Assembly (NCBI RefSeq): GCF_029955155.1
Contig: NZ_JAPNOZ010000012.1
Coordinates: forward strand, 124,001 to 188,000
From: Psychrobacillus sp. NEAU-3TGS
GTDB taxonomy: Bacteria; Bacillota; Bacilli; Bacillales_A; Planococcaceae
Direction of reading: 5' to 3'
Length of the DNA stretch: 64,000 nucleotides
Shown: piece after piece, positions 26,560-35,150 of the stretch
Layout: every line of letters starts with the position of its first letter
Position numbering within the stretch: the stretch's first letter is position 1
Position numbers and translations under genes: made by a program
The notes under the pieces: model-generated
Database searches by the model: none
What the model saw: only the letters and a program-made list of their open reading frames with translations
What the model was told of the DNA's origin: nothing

Positions 26560-27289
26560 ATGACTAGGTTCGGATTAATAAGACATAGGGTGACCGAGTG
26601 GAATGAATTAGGCAAAGCACAAGGAATTTCTGACATTCCTCTAAATATAACAGGATTAATACAAGCACATGCACTAGCAGATAGACTTTCCCTGGGAGAA
26701 GAATGGGACATAATTGCAGCAAGTGATTTATCCCGCATTAACGGGCAGTAAGACTCCCACTTCAAGATTTAAGAAAAAGCGAGAAGATAATTGGAAGATC
26801 AACTGCCCGTAAAAGCCCGATTGGTTCAACTAACAATCAGTGGGGGATGTAGAAAACCCACACTGATTGATGTATCACTTTATCCCGAGCAAAAGAAACT
26901 GCACATATCATATTGGAAAAATAAAATTTGCCTATCGCTATTTTTGATAAGAGAATAAGAGAAATAAATTGAGGTTTAATAGAGGGAACGACAGAAGAAA
27001 GGTTGCAATTATGGGGGGGAAATTGGCGCAAACTGGACTTAGCCATGGAGAAATTTGAGGATGTGTCTAAAAGAGGCTGTGAATTTTTAGAAGAAGCTGT
27101 CATGTCCTATAAAATAAACGTATACTGGTAGTAAGTCATGGTGCATTGATTGGTCTCACGTTACGGCATTTGTTGCCACAGAGATTTCCTAATACAAACA
27201 TGGAAAATGCGTCTCTAACTATTTTTGAAAACATAGAAAATAGTTGGGAATGTACACTGTATAATTGCACAAGCCACCTAGAAGCGTAA
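26560..27289 (+). pseudogene. Histidine phosphatase (phosphoglycerate mutase-like), decayed and interrupted
   Basis: The N-terminal part (MTRFGLIRHRVTEWNELGKA) has RHR where the family has RHG. After AASDLSR it is interrupted by the repeat element at 26736. Beyond it the frame resumes as RAKETAHIILEK, then shows a frameshift, a stop in place of Trp (REIN-stop-GLIEGTTEERLQLW), and another frameshift near 27120 before VVSHGALIGLTLRHLLPQ and the natural end ECTLYNCTSHLEA. Several independent lesions make this a real pseudogene. Confidence 0.85.
26736..26883. mobile_element. Hairpin-rich repeat element, copy 2, inside a gene
   Basis: A short non-coding element with the same ends as copy 1 (21503-21817). 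ACGGGCAGT (26741-26749) pairs with ACTGCCCGT (26802-26810), and CAATCAGTG pairs with CACTGATTG near the right end. It is flanked by direct repeats TTTATCCCG (26727-26735 and 26879-26887), and removing one repeat plus the element restores SDLSRAKETA in the host gene. That proves insertion. No transposase is encoded, so it must be mobilised in trans. Confidence 0.8.
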
Positions 27290-27347
27290 ATTTGCTAAAG
27301 GAGAGAAGAAAATTTACAGTATCACCAACAAAATAATTCTTCTTTTA

Positions 27348-27530
27348 TTGTCACTTCTAATGTTTGTGGTTTTGTGGAAAATAATGAATTTTATCTTTGT
27401 CTCTTTTATCCCGTTTAATCCTACATCAGAGCTCATCGCATCTATAGTAATTGTCTTAATGATTCCTTGTTCGATGGTTTTTGCTGATATTACATGGAGT
27501 ATGATTAAAAACTGTTTCAAAGAACAGTAG
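27348..27530 (+). CDS. Small membrane protein, about 60-72 residues
   Basis: Two hydrophobic helices (LLMFVVLWKIMNFIFVSFI, then SELIASIVIVLMIPCSMVFA) and a polar tail ending KNCFKEQ. A good AAAGGAGAG lies at about 27297-27305, and the frame stays open back to it (SITNKIILLLL) but offers only ATT or ATC start codons there. TTG at 27348 is the first conventional start and lacks a site. The true start is therefore uncertain. Function unknown. Confidence 0.5.
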   Translation: MSLLMFVVLWKIMNFIFVSFIPFNPTSELIASIVIVLMIPCSMVFADITWSMIKNCFKEQ

Positions 27531-27554
27531 AAAATATATCTAATTTATCAAGAT

Positions 27555-27595
27555 AGTAAACTCCTAAGTTACGTAAAAGGGGTTTACTTTTTTTG
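27555..27595 (+). terminator. Terminator
   Basis: AGTAAACTCC/GGGGTTTACT stem followed by T7. Confidence 0.85.
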
Positions 27596-27637
27596 GGCAT
27601 AGGGAAAAATTAAAGATATACAGAAAGGAAGATTCAA

Positions 27638-28429
27638 GTGAAACCTTTAATGCGAATGTTTATATCAACGTTTACGGTAATTTTGCTTAGTGCCTGTTCT
27701 CCCAATAGCGAGGCAGAACAAGCTACCAATGATAGTAAAGAGCCGACTGCAGAGGTTGAAGCAGACTCTACTCAAGAACCAACTTCCCCTGAATCTAATC
27801 AAACTAATCCAGCAATGACTCAAGCGGAAGTAATAGAGTCTATCAGAACAGACTTAAAAACCAATTTAACTAAATTGCTTCCAAGCGAACTGCCATTACA
27901 AAATGATAAGTATTTAACCGCAACAATTACATCAGATGAGAGCATTTATGAAGTTGTTTTTTACGAAAGCAAAGAGCCGACTGCCATAAATCATGAAACA
28001 AGTGCAGAAGGCCGAATTATTGCTCGTCTTCATGCTCAAAAATATGAGAGTAAGGAGAAAGCAGACGAACAAATAGCTTTTGAAAACTTTAGTGAGTTGG
28101 GAGGACAACCAATCGACCTTGGCTACGGAATCACCGGTTACCAGGACGCTGGCGCAGGTTCCATGTGGACAAGCTGGAATGAAGGTCGTTGGGCGATCGC
28201 CGCTCATACGCGTACCACAGATGGGGAAAAAGGAGAAGAGCTTGCTAAAGAAGCTACCAAATTTCTAGAAACCCATACATTGCCTATTCCTAAAACGAAT
28301 GGATTCGCACATATTGATGTGTACCAATCAGATAACCGAATTGCTTGGCAAAACGAAAATGTAGTTTATAAGATAGACGAAGTAAAAGATCCAATGATCG
28401 CGTTGGAAATTGCCACTTCCATTGAATAG
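27638..28429 (+). CDS. Lipoprotein of unknown function
   Basis: A 263-residue exported lipoprotein: signal peptide with lipobox VILLSACS at about residue 20, then a 40-residue low-complexity linker rich in Glu, Pro, Thr and Ser, then a globular domain (about 65-260). The domain contains no motif I recognise. It should sit on the outer face of the membrane. It has its own terminator, so it is monocistronic, with AAAGGAAG before the GTG start at 27638. Confidence 0.65.
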   Translation: MKPLMRMFISTFTVILLSACSPNSEAEQATNDSKEPTAEVEADSTQEPTSPESNQTNPAMTQAEVIESIRTDLKTNLTKLLPSELPLQNDKYLTATITSDESIYEVVFYESKEPTAINHETSAEGRIIARLHAQKYESKEKADEQIAFENFSELGGQPIDLGYGITGYQDAGAGSMWTSWNEGRWAIAAHTRTTDGEKGEELAKEATKFLETHTLPIPKTNGFAHIDVYQSDNRIAWQNENVVYKIDEVKDPMIALEIATSIE

Positions 28430-28440
28430 TTTTAATTGAA

Positions 28441-28468
28441 GCATCTCCTTTATGGAGATGTTTTTTTG
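28441..28468 (+). terminator. Terminator after the lipoprotein gene
   Basis: GCATCTCC/GGAGATG stem with a TTTAT loop and T7. Confidence 0.9.
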
Positions 28469-28619
28469 GGATTCAGAAGCTGGATAAAGGGTTTTATTAA
28501 TTGTTTGAAGAATAAACCTTAGTAGGAAAGATTCTTATAAATTCCACATGATTAATTGCTAAAGATTTTTTGCACTTAGGAATCGAATTAAGAAATATTA
28601 GTAAAAGGAGAATCAAAAA

Positions 28620-29087
28620 ATGAAATTTAGGCTAGCCGAAAGAAAAGATATAGACCAGTTAATCCAAATGAGATGGGATTTCACGATTGAAGATAACGAT
28701 ATGAAAATATTTACAAAGAGTGATTTTGAGTCATTTAAAGCAGAATGCCATACTTTTTTAGAGAGTGCTTTGAAGAGTGAGACTTGGTTTATTTGGGTTG
28801 CAGAACAAGATGCGAAAATTATATCTCATATTTACATACAATTAATAGAAAAAGTGCCTCGTCCCGGCAGGATTACTTATCCATTTGCCTATATGACAAA
28901 TGTCTATACAGAAAAAGAATATAGAAAACAAGGAATTGGAAGTAAATTGATCACTACCATTAATGAGTGGGTGAGTGAGAATAACTATGAATTTATCATC
29001 GTTTGGCCAAGTGATGATAGCGTTGAGTACTATAAAAGAAATGGTTACGTTCGTTGTAAAGAACCTATGGAGTATTTCCCTTCTTAG
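28620..29087 (+). CDS. GNAT family N-acetyltransferase
   Basis: A 155-residue acetyltransferase. MKFRLAERKDIDQLIQMRW is the usual GNAT start; the acetyl-CoA loop is YRKQGIGSKLI near residue 101; and SVEYYKRNGYV is near the end. Substrate unknown. It is the first of a run of same-strand small genes (28620-31097). Confidence 0.87.
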   Translation: MKFRLAERKDIDQLIQMRWDFTIEDNDMKIFTKSDFESFKAECHTFLESALKSETWFIWVAEQDAKIISHIYIQLIEKVPRPGRITYPFAYMTNVYTEKEYRKQGIGSKLITTINEWVSENNYEFIIVWPSDDSVEYYKRNGYVRCKEPMEYFPS

Positions 29088-29121
29088 AAGAAAATAAAAA
29101 CCTGTATAAGGATGTTTTCAT

Positions 29122-29652
29122 ATGCGACTCTTTCATGTAAGTGAAGAAAGTAATATAGAATTTTTTGAACCAAGGATACCAACTCGAACAGATTTAGATC
29201 AGACGAAGGGGCTCGTATGGGCTATAAATGAAGAATGTTTGCCAAACTTTTTGACTCCAAGGAATTGCCCGCGTGTTTGCTACCATGTAGGGCCAAATAC
29301 TTCGGAGGCAGATAAACGAACCTATTTTTCTTCCAAGTCTTGCTCCTATGTAGTAGCGATAGAGCATACATGGTTCGAAGTGATGCAAAATACGACCTTG
29401 TACTTATATGAATTTAACACTAGTGAGTTTGCCCTTTTGGATGAAAATGCGGGTTATTTCATCAGTGATAAAAAGCAAATACCAAATAATAAAATCAAAA
29501 TAGATAATTTATTCACTGCTCTCTTTAAAAGGAATATTGAATTGCGATTGGTCGACAACTTATGGGATCTACATGCAGAAATTCAAATGACAACATTGAA
29601 TTGGTCTATGTGTAGAATGGGTTTTGCACAGAAAATGGAATTGGGGGATTAA
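29122..29652 (+). CDS. DUF6886 family protein
   Basis: A 176-residue protein beginning MRLFHVSEESNIEFFEPRIP, with GLVWAINEECLPNFLTPRNC and RVCYH. This is the pattern of the DUF6886 family, which in general form resembles ADP-ribosyl-transferase-like folds, though I cannot confirm a catalytic triad. The following gene starts 2 bp after its stop, so they are coupled. Function unknown. Confidence 0.6.
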   Translation: MRLFHVSEESNIEFFEPRIPTRTDLDQTKGLVWAINEECLPNFLTPRNCPRVCYHVGPNTSEADKRTYFSSKSCSYVVAIEHTWFEVMQNTTLYLYEFNTSEFALLDENAGYFISDKKQIPNNKIKIDNLFTALFKRNIELRLVDNLWDLHAEIQMTTLNWSMCRMGFAQKMELGD

Positions 29653-29653
29653 G

Positions 29654-30100
29654 ATGGAATTCAAAAAGGTAAAAAGAGAATTTAATTTAGTGGGCATGAA
29701 AAATAGAGGACTCTTTGCAAACTTTGGAAAAGAAGTACCTGTCTTTGCACATGAATTTTTAAAAAGAGCGGATGAGATAAAAAACCATACAGAAACAGAA
29801 ATTGCTCTTTACGAACCTAAAAGAACCGCTGACCAAAAAGAAGGCAATTATTATGTTGGATTAATCGTTGATGGTGCTTTAAATGAAATTCCGTCCGGCA
29901 TGGAATTGATCGAGATTACACACGATTATATGACTATTCGGGGGAAAATCTCAGAAATAACAGATCTTCATTCCAAATTATCTATATGGGGAGAACAACA
30001 AGGTTATAAAAGAAATATGGAATCTTATATTATTGAGACCTATCATCCAATTGAAAATAGTGAGGAAGAAGTGGAAATATATTTACCAATCTATACTTAA
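29654..30100 (+). CDS. GyrI-like / AraC effector-binding domain protein
   Basis: A 148-residue stand-alone small-molecule-binding domain of the GyrI/AraC-effector family. VGMKNRGLFANFGKEVPVF opens the domain, LIVDGALNEIPSGMELIEI forms the mid-strand, and a terminal ETYHPIENSEEEVEIYLPI is the typical family ending. It lacks a DNA-binding domain. The start ATG 29654 follows TTGGGGGATTAAG; a frame from 29624 overlaps the previous gene. Such proteins bind or hydrolyse hydrophobic ligands. Confidence 0.75.
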   Translation: MEFKKVKREFNLVGMKNRGLFANFGKEVPVFAHEFLKRADEIKNHTETEIALYEPKRTADQKEGNYYVGLIVDGALNEIPSGMELIEITHDYMTIRGKISEITDLHSKLSIWGEQQGYKRNMESYIIETYHPIENSEEEVEIYLPIYT

Positions 30101-30143
30101 GAATCAAAGTTTCTTAATGAAAAAAATAGAAAGGGGTTAACTA

Positions 30144-30668
30144 ATGTGTCCGAATAACATAGAAGGTCTTGAATTTAAGGTTGCTACCGGTAGAGACATC
30201 TCTAGAATAATCGAAATGTTAAAACAACTAGCTGTATGGATGAAGGACAATGAAATAAACCAGTGGCGGTTTCTATTAGAGGGAGGTGATGATGAAGAAA
30301 TTGAACAAGCAATTAACAACCAAGAAACATATATCGTCTTAAAAGATGATCAATTAGTTGCTACATTTACGCTTTTAAGTACACAGAGTGAGTGGGATAA
30401 GCATATTTGGGGAGAAGAATTAAACTCAAGTTCTCTTTATTTGCACCGTCTCGCAGTCATTCCCTCTTATATGAAAAAAGAATTAGGTAGCAGTATATTA
30501 AGCTGGATCCAAAATAATATGAACGGCCACCAAGACTATATTAAACTAGATTGCGTTTCAGATAACCCAAAGTTAAATGCCTTTTATAAGAGAAACAATT
30601 TTGAACTTATCGGGATAAAAGATGGTCATCATAAATATCAAAAAGAATTAAATTGTAGAAACACTTAA
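30144..30668 (+). CDS. GNAT family N-acetyltransferase
   Basis: A 174-residue acetyltransferase. Residues about 8-40 form the first strand and helix, LHRLAVIPSYMKKELGSSIL is the acetyl-CoA-binding region (the usual QGxG loop is degenerate: KKELGSS), and LDCVSDNPKLNAFYKRNNFE gives the conserved C-terminal part. An AAAGGGG site precedes it. Substrate unknown. Confidence 0.82.
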   Translation: MCPNNIEGLEFKVATGRDISRIIEMLKQLAVWMKDNEINQWRFLLEGGDDEEIEQAINNQETYIVLKDDQLVATFTLLSTQSEWDKHIWGEELNSSSLYLHRLAVIPSYMKKELGSSILSWIQNNMNGHQDYIKLDCVSDNPKLNAFYKRNNFELIGIKDGHHKYQKELNCRNT

Positions 30669-30680
30669 AGGAGCCCATCT

Positions 30681-31097
30681 ATGTTAAATTATAGTATTGT
30701 AGAGAAATTAAGCGAAAATCAATTAATAGAATTACATAGTTTATTTAAAAATGAATGGTGGACCCAGCATCGCGAGCTTGTGGAAATTAGAAAGATGGTA
30801 GACAACAGCAGCTTAGTGATCGGGTTAATTCATAATGAAACAAAAGAATTAATAGGATTCGCTAGAGTGATAACGGATGCTGTATATAGAGCATTCATTT
30901 TTGACGTGATGACGAAAGAAACCTATAGGAATAGTGGTATTGGTAACATCTTGATGAATTATTTATTGGAGCATCCGTTTATTCGAGAGGTTGAACGGAT
31001 AGAGTTATACTGTCCTGACAGATTAGTTGGATATTACGAGAAGTTCGGATTTTCAAAGGATGTGAATGGCAGTAATTTAATGAGACTAAGAATATAA
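30681..31097 (+). CDS. GNAT family N-acetyltransferase
   Basis: A 138-residue acetyltransferase starting 12 bp after the previous one. LIGFARVITDAVYRAFIFDV precedes the acetyl-CoA loop YRNSGIGNILMNYLLEH, and DRLVGYYEKFGFS closes the fold. Tandem GNAT genes suggest duplication or a shared resistance/modification role, but their sequences differ considerably. Confidence 0.85.
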   Translation: MLNYSIVEKLSENQLIELHSLFKNEWWTQHRELVEIRKMVDNSSLVIGLIHNETKELIGFARVITDAVYRAFIFDVMTKETYRNSGIGNILMNYLLEHPFIREVERIELYCPDRLVGYYEKFGFSKDVNGSNLMRLRI

Positions 31098-31667
31098 TTA
31101 TAGATCAAAGGTTTTCCATGCAGTAATTATTTTGACCATCTATGATTACTCTGTTTGTTAATTCAATCTCTGCAATATTTTGTTATTTTCTTGTCGTTTC
31201 ACCATGTTTTGGAGTTTGGGGATTATTATTTTCTTTATATGATATGGCAGTTGCAGTACTCTTGGAAAAAGCTTAAATGGTTATCTGACTTATAAAAGTC
31301 TTACAAACTTTTGCTGATTGGCTAGCTTGAATTTAGTGTTTTGGATCAGTGAATCTAATCAAGCGCAGGTATACGATATATTAAATCAGCACCACCAGTA
31401 TAACTGGTGGTTTGTTCTGCACGAGAAACGCTAGGATACTCTCCCATATCTTAAGACTGAAAGGTCCCGCAATCGTGCTCCGCTTTCCACGACCGCTAAA
31501 GTGTTTCTGCTATTTTTAACTTTCTGTGTTCTCTTCGCCTGTGGAAGGATCAATGTATTTTTTTATGGTCATCTGATTCTCATACTCTAAAATCTCTTCT
31601 TGAATAACATTACTATTGTATGGATATTGAAAGATGGATATAGGTTTATGTCATGAAATATAGCTAA
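31098..31667. other. 570-bp gene-poor region with a strong stem-loop
   Basis: No convincing gene. A perfect 9-bp stem (ACCACCAGT/ACTGGTGGT, 31391-31411) is followed by TTTGTTCTG. Such a stem could end the acetyltransferase run or be the left-end hairpin of an IS200-like remnant; the more GC-rich 31411-31520 supports foreign or structured sequence. A 42-codon hydrophobic frame from ATG 31143 lacks a ribosome binding site. Confidence 0.5.
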
Positions 31668-33061
31668 TCAAGACAGTATTTGAAGCTTTTCTAACTTTCG
31701 ATAAAGAGTTCGAATACTCATCCCTAAATCCTTTGCAACCATTTGCTTGCCATTGTAATTGTACCCATAGATATTAAGTTTTTGAGTTATTATATCTCTC
31801 TCTACATCTACTAATTCTGCATTCTTTTGTGGTTGCTGAACATCTTTGCAACTTGCTAAAAGATATGGAGGAAGTGATCGTTCACTTAAAGCATTTTCTG
31901 TTTCAAAATTCATGCTATATTCGATAACGTTTTCAAGTTCTCTTAAATTACCAGGCCAATGATAAGTAGATAGCACTTCCATAAAACCATTGGTACAAGA
32001 GTTGAAATACTTACCAGATCTATGTTTCAAGTTTTCTTTCATTTCTTCTACTAGTAAGGGTAAATCGAGCAGCCTCTCTCTCAAAGGGGGTATTGTAATT
32101 GGAATTACGTTTAAACGATAGAAAAGGTCTGATCTAAACTTTTTCTCTTTAATGGATTCTTCTAGAGGTTGATTTGTAGCGGCAATTATCCTTGCATTTA
32201 CCTTTTTCACACTAGTTCCGCCAACCCGTTGGATTATCCCATCTTGTAAAACTTTTAAAAGTTTCGATTGCAAGTGAATGGGAAGCTCCGCAATTTCATC
32301 TAAGAATAATGTTCCGTTATCCGCAGATTCAAAATAACCTTTTTTTCCCCCTTTCCTAGCGTTGGTAAATGCACCGCTTTCGTAACCAAATAATTCACTC
32401 TCAAATAAACTCTCTGGTATACTCGCACAGTTTATTTCTACTAGGGGCCCGTTACTCACTGTGCTATTTTCATGAATATACTTTGCCAGCATACTTTTCC
32501 CAGTCCCGGTCTCTCCTGTAATGAGTACTGTAGAAGTACTATTTCGTATCTTCTTCACTAATTCTGTAATATGTTTGAATGCTTGACTGTTTCCAAAAAT
32601 GTAATTGCCTGAAGAATAAATGGGAGAAAGATTGCTTTTAAATTCATTAGAATCCCTTAAAATTGATATGATAATATCTTTTAACCGAGTTAACCATTCT
32701 GTGTATAAATCTTTTTGTTCGATTAAAATACTTTTATTTTGAGGGGATAGACTAACCAATGAAAGATAGCCAAACTTTTCCCCATTTAACATCATATCTT
32801 GAATAAGTTCTGCTTTCGATGGACAATTATTAAAAAAATGGCATCCTTCACACATTTTCATATCTCCTGGCTGATGAAGTAGAGTGATGTGGTTTCCGTA
32901 TATTTTATCAAAAAAGGAACATGTACCTTCATTCCTTTTTGGGTAATATAATCCTCAGTTGCGGCTATTAAACGTCCTTCTTTATCAAAACAAGCAATAT
33001 CGACTTGCAAAAGCCCTGAAAACGCTTGTATCACTTTTGAAATAGAACTTAATAAAATCAC
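31668..33061 (-). pseudogene. Sigma-54-dependent transcriptional activator, frameshifted
   Basis: About 464 residues if one base is restored at the homopolymer 32910-32915, giving VPFFDKIYGNHITLLHQPGD between the two frames. It has an N-terminal sensor with a Cys cluster (CEGCHFFNNC), an AAA+ domain (Walker A GETGTGKS, Walker B GTLFLDEIAELP, sigma-contact loop GAFTNA instead of GAFTGA) and a C-terminal Fis-type helix-turn-helix (VAKDLGMSIRTLYRKLEKL). It diverges from two operons with -24/-12 promoters, so it very likely activates them. The length is one base short of whole codons; a sequencing deletion is likely. Confidence 0.85.
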
Positions 33062-33248
33062 CTAATCACCTCTTTAAAAAAATATTCAACTTAAAACACA
33101 TTGTATTTATAAAATTCGGAATAGTCAATATACAAAAGTTTGATATGTCATGTCTTATGTCAAAAGTGTCAGAAGCATTTTACTGTTTTCTCTTTCCAAT
33201 TTTACTAATTTCCTTGTCACCGTCATACTCTTAATCCATCTACTAAAG

Positions 33249-33265
33249 TTGGCATAGAAATTGCA
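33249..33265 (+). promoter_or_regulatory. Sigma-54 promoter of the first SDR gene
   Basis: TTGGCATAGAAATTGCA matches the -24/-12 consensus, with GG and GC separated by exactly 10 bp. Transcription would start near 33277, leaving a leader of about 140 nt. Confidence 0.85.
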
Positions 33266-33343
33266 AGAGTTATATGTAAATACAGATTTTAAAAAATTCA
33301 GTGCAAAAGATATTAGTACACTGAATTATCAGGGAGGAAGTAA

Positions 33344-33358
33344 ATGAAAAAAATTTAA
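33344..33358 (+). other. Four-codon minigene in the SDR leader
   Basis: A strong GGGAGGAAG followed by ATG AAA AAA ATT TAA lies in the untranslated leader downstream of the sigma-54 promoter. It may be a regulatory minigene or the relic of a longer small frame. Confidence 0.3.
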
Positions 33359-33414
33359 ACAAATAGAATATCAAAACAAAATAAAATTTTGAAATTGGAA
33401 AGGTGGATACAATT

Positions 33415-34161
33415 ATGAGTAATTATCAAGATAGTCTAATGGATAAACGTGTTGTTATCACTGGAGGTGCAAGTGGCATTGGTCTGGCTACTGCTCTTCG
33501 ATTTGCAGATGAAAAAGCTATTGTCACTATTATTGATAATAATAAAGAGTCATTAGATAGAGTATTGAGAGAATATCCGACTTTAAAACACGGTATCTTC
33601 GCGGATGTAAGCAATTATGAAAGTGTACAAAATGCCTTTCTAGAAATGGATGACTTGGCTGGTGGTATTGATATCCTTATTGCAAATGCCGGCATAAGCG
33701 TTAGATCTAGTTTTCTAGATATTACTCCGGAACAGTGGGATAAAGTAATCGGAGTTAATCTCAATGGTATATTCTATGCTTCACAAGAAGCGGCAAAAAG
33801 AATGATTAAACAGGAAAATGGAGTAATCTTAATGACAGCTTCCACTAACGGTTTAGTGGGACATCCGAATTATGCGGATTACAATGCCTCAAAGGCTGGT
33901 GTGAATCTTTTAGCCCGAACGATGGCATTGGAATTAGCACCTACAATTCGGGTAAATACAGTTTGTCCAGGTTATGTACTTACTCCTATGCAAATTGCGG
34001 AATATAGCCCAGAAGCATTGGTTCAAGTAAATGAAAAAATTCCATTAAAACGACATGCTCAACCTGAAGAAGTTGCAGCATTATTTGCTTTCTTAGCATC
34101 TTCAGAAGCGAAGTATATTACTGGACAACATATTCCAATAGACGGCGGAGAGCTAGCTTAA
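33415..34161 (+). CDS. SDR family oxidoreductase
   Basis: A 248-residue classical SDR. The cofactor loop is TGGASGIGLATALRF near residue 16, IDNNKES after strand 2 has the Asp that favours NAD+, NAGIS lies near 85 and the active site is Ser...YNASKAG. The ending TGQHIPIDGGELA is that of a FabG-like dehydrogenase. The start ATG 33415 follows AAAGGTGG; GTG at 33403 lies within that site. It has its own sigma-54 promoter and is followed by an inverted repeat. It probably oxidises a hydroxyl of the same substrate family as the next operon. Confidence 0.87.
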   Translation: MSNYQDSLMDKRVVITGGASGIGLATALRFADEKAIVTIIDNNKESLDRVLREYPTLKHGIFADVSNYESVQNAFLEMDDLAGGIDILIANAGISVRSSFLDITPEQWDKVIGVNLNGIFYASQEAAKRMIKQENGVILMTASTNGLVGHPNYADYNASKAGVNLLARTMALELAPTIRVNTVCPGYVLTPMQIAEYSPEALVQVNEKIPLKRHAQPEEVAALFAFLASSEAKYITGQHIPIDGGELA

Positions 34162-34186
34162 CTTCACTAGTTTTTACCGAGTGACG

Positions 34187-34224
34187 TAGATGACAAAACA
34201 GGCAAACCTTTGTCATCTATGACA
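34187..34224. promoter_or_regulatory. Nested palindromes between the SDR genes
   Basis: TAGATGACAAA (34187-34197) and TTTGTCATCTA (34209-34219) form an 11-bp inverted repeat. The right half also contains the perfect palindrome TGTCATCTATGACA. About 80-115 bp upstream of a sigma-54 promoter, this is where an enhancer-binding activator sits. There is no T tract, so a terminator is less likely. Confidence 0.55.
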
Positions 34225-34300
34225 CTAGATATTAACTGAATTGATTTCTAATCGTTAGCAATTTCCTTTGTTTTATATGTGCTTCTTTACTTTAAAAAAG

Positions 34301-34317
34301 TTGGCACAAAAATTGCA
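34301..34317 (+). promoter_or_regulatory. Sigma-54 promoter of the SDR2/GcvP-like operon
   Basis: TTGGCACAAAAATTGCA is essentially the consensus -24/-12 element (TGGCAC-N5-TTGCA), 34 bp before the SDR2 start codon. Confidence 0.92.
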
Positions 34318-34350
34318 ATATTAATTTACGTAGAAGGGGGAGAGATGTAA

Positions 34351-35130
34351 TTGAATTACGAAGACTTACTAGGAGTTAAAAATAAAGTGGTTGCGATAAC
34401 AGGTGCTGCGTCAGGAATAGGTTTAGCTACTGCAAATTTATTTGGGGAACTAGGTGCCTCAGTAGCATTATTAGATATCAATGAAGACCAAGGAAAAAAA
34501 GTTGCTATGAACATGATTAATAAAGACATAAATGCAAAATTTTACAAATGCAATGTGACATCTTCTGAGGATTGCAGAGTAACTGCTAAAAGAATTGAAG
34601 ATGACTTCGGTAAAATTGATGTACTTTTTAATAATGCAGGAGTCATCCGGCGAAAAACAGTTGTTGATCATTCTGAGGAGGATTGGGATTTAGTACTAGA
34701 TGTTTCTCTAAAAGGAGCATTTCTATTGTCTAAATATATTATTCCTATCATGGATAAAAATGGTGGGGGAAGCATTGTTAACACTGGATCTGGATGGGGA
34801 TTGAAAGGTGGCGATTTAGCAGCTTCATATTGTGCAGCGAAAGCTGGTGTTGTGAATTTAACAAAAGCAATGGCGATTGATCATGGACCACAAAATATTC
34901 GAGTGAATTGTATTTGTCCTGGAGATACAGACACTCCTCTCCTAAGGGATGAAGCAAAACAACTAAAACATGATGAGGATACTTTTTTAGCATCTTCTGC
35001 GGTTGATAGACCACTAAATCGAATTGGTACCCCTCTAGATATAGGTAAAGGTGTATTGTTCTTGGCTAGTGATATGGCTTCTTGGGTCACAGGAACTGTT
35101 CTGACGGTTGATGGCGGAGGCCTAGCATAA
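34351..35130 (+). CDS. SDR family oxidoreductase, first gene of the GcvP-like operon
   Basis: A 259-residue classical SDR: TGAASGIGLATANLF near residue 17, LLDINEDQ (Asp after strand 2, favouring NAD+), NNAGVI near 92, and active-site Ser in NTGSGWG with YCAAKAG. The start is TTG at 34351, after GGGGGAGAG. It differs clearly from the preceding SDR, so the two probably act on different intermediates. The GcvPA-like gene begins 20 bp later. Confidence 0.88.
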   Translation: MNYEDLLGVKNKVVAITGAASGIGLATANLFGELGASVALLDINEDQGKKVAMNMINKDINAKFYKCNVTSSEDCRVTAKRIEDDFGKIDVLFNNAGVIRRKTVVDHSEEDWDLVLDVSLKGAFLLSKYIIPIMDKNGGGSIVNTGSGWGLKGGDLAASYCAAKAGVVNLTKAMAIDHGPQNIRVNCICPGDTDTPLLRDEAKQLKHDEDTFLASSAVDRPLNRIGTPLDIGKGVLFLASDMASWVTGTVLTVDGGGLA

Positions 35131-35150
35131 TAAATGAGGAGGAAATTGTT

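Noticed and set aside
31143-31275. Hydrophobic frame of about 42 codons after the acetyltransferase run
   Set aside because: No ribosome binding site and an unremarkable composition for AT-rich DNA; at most a fragment.
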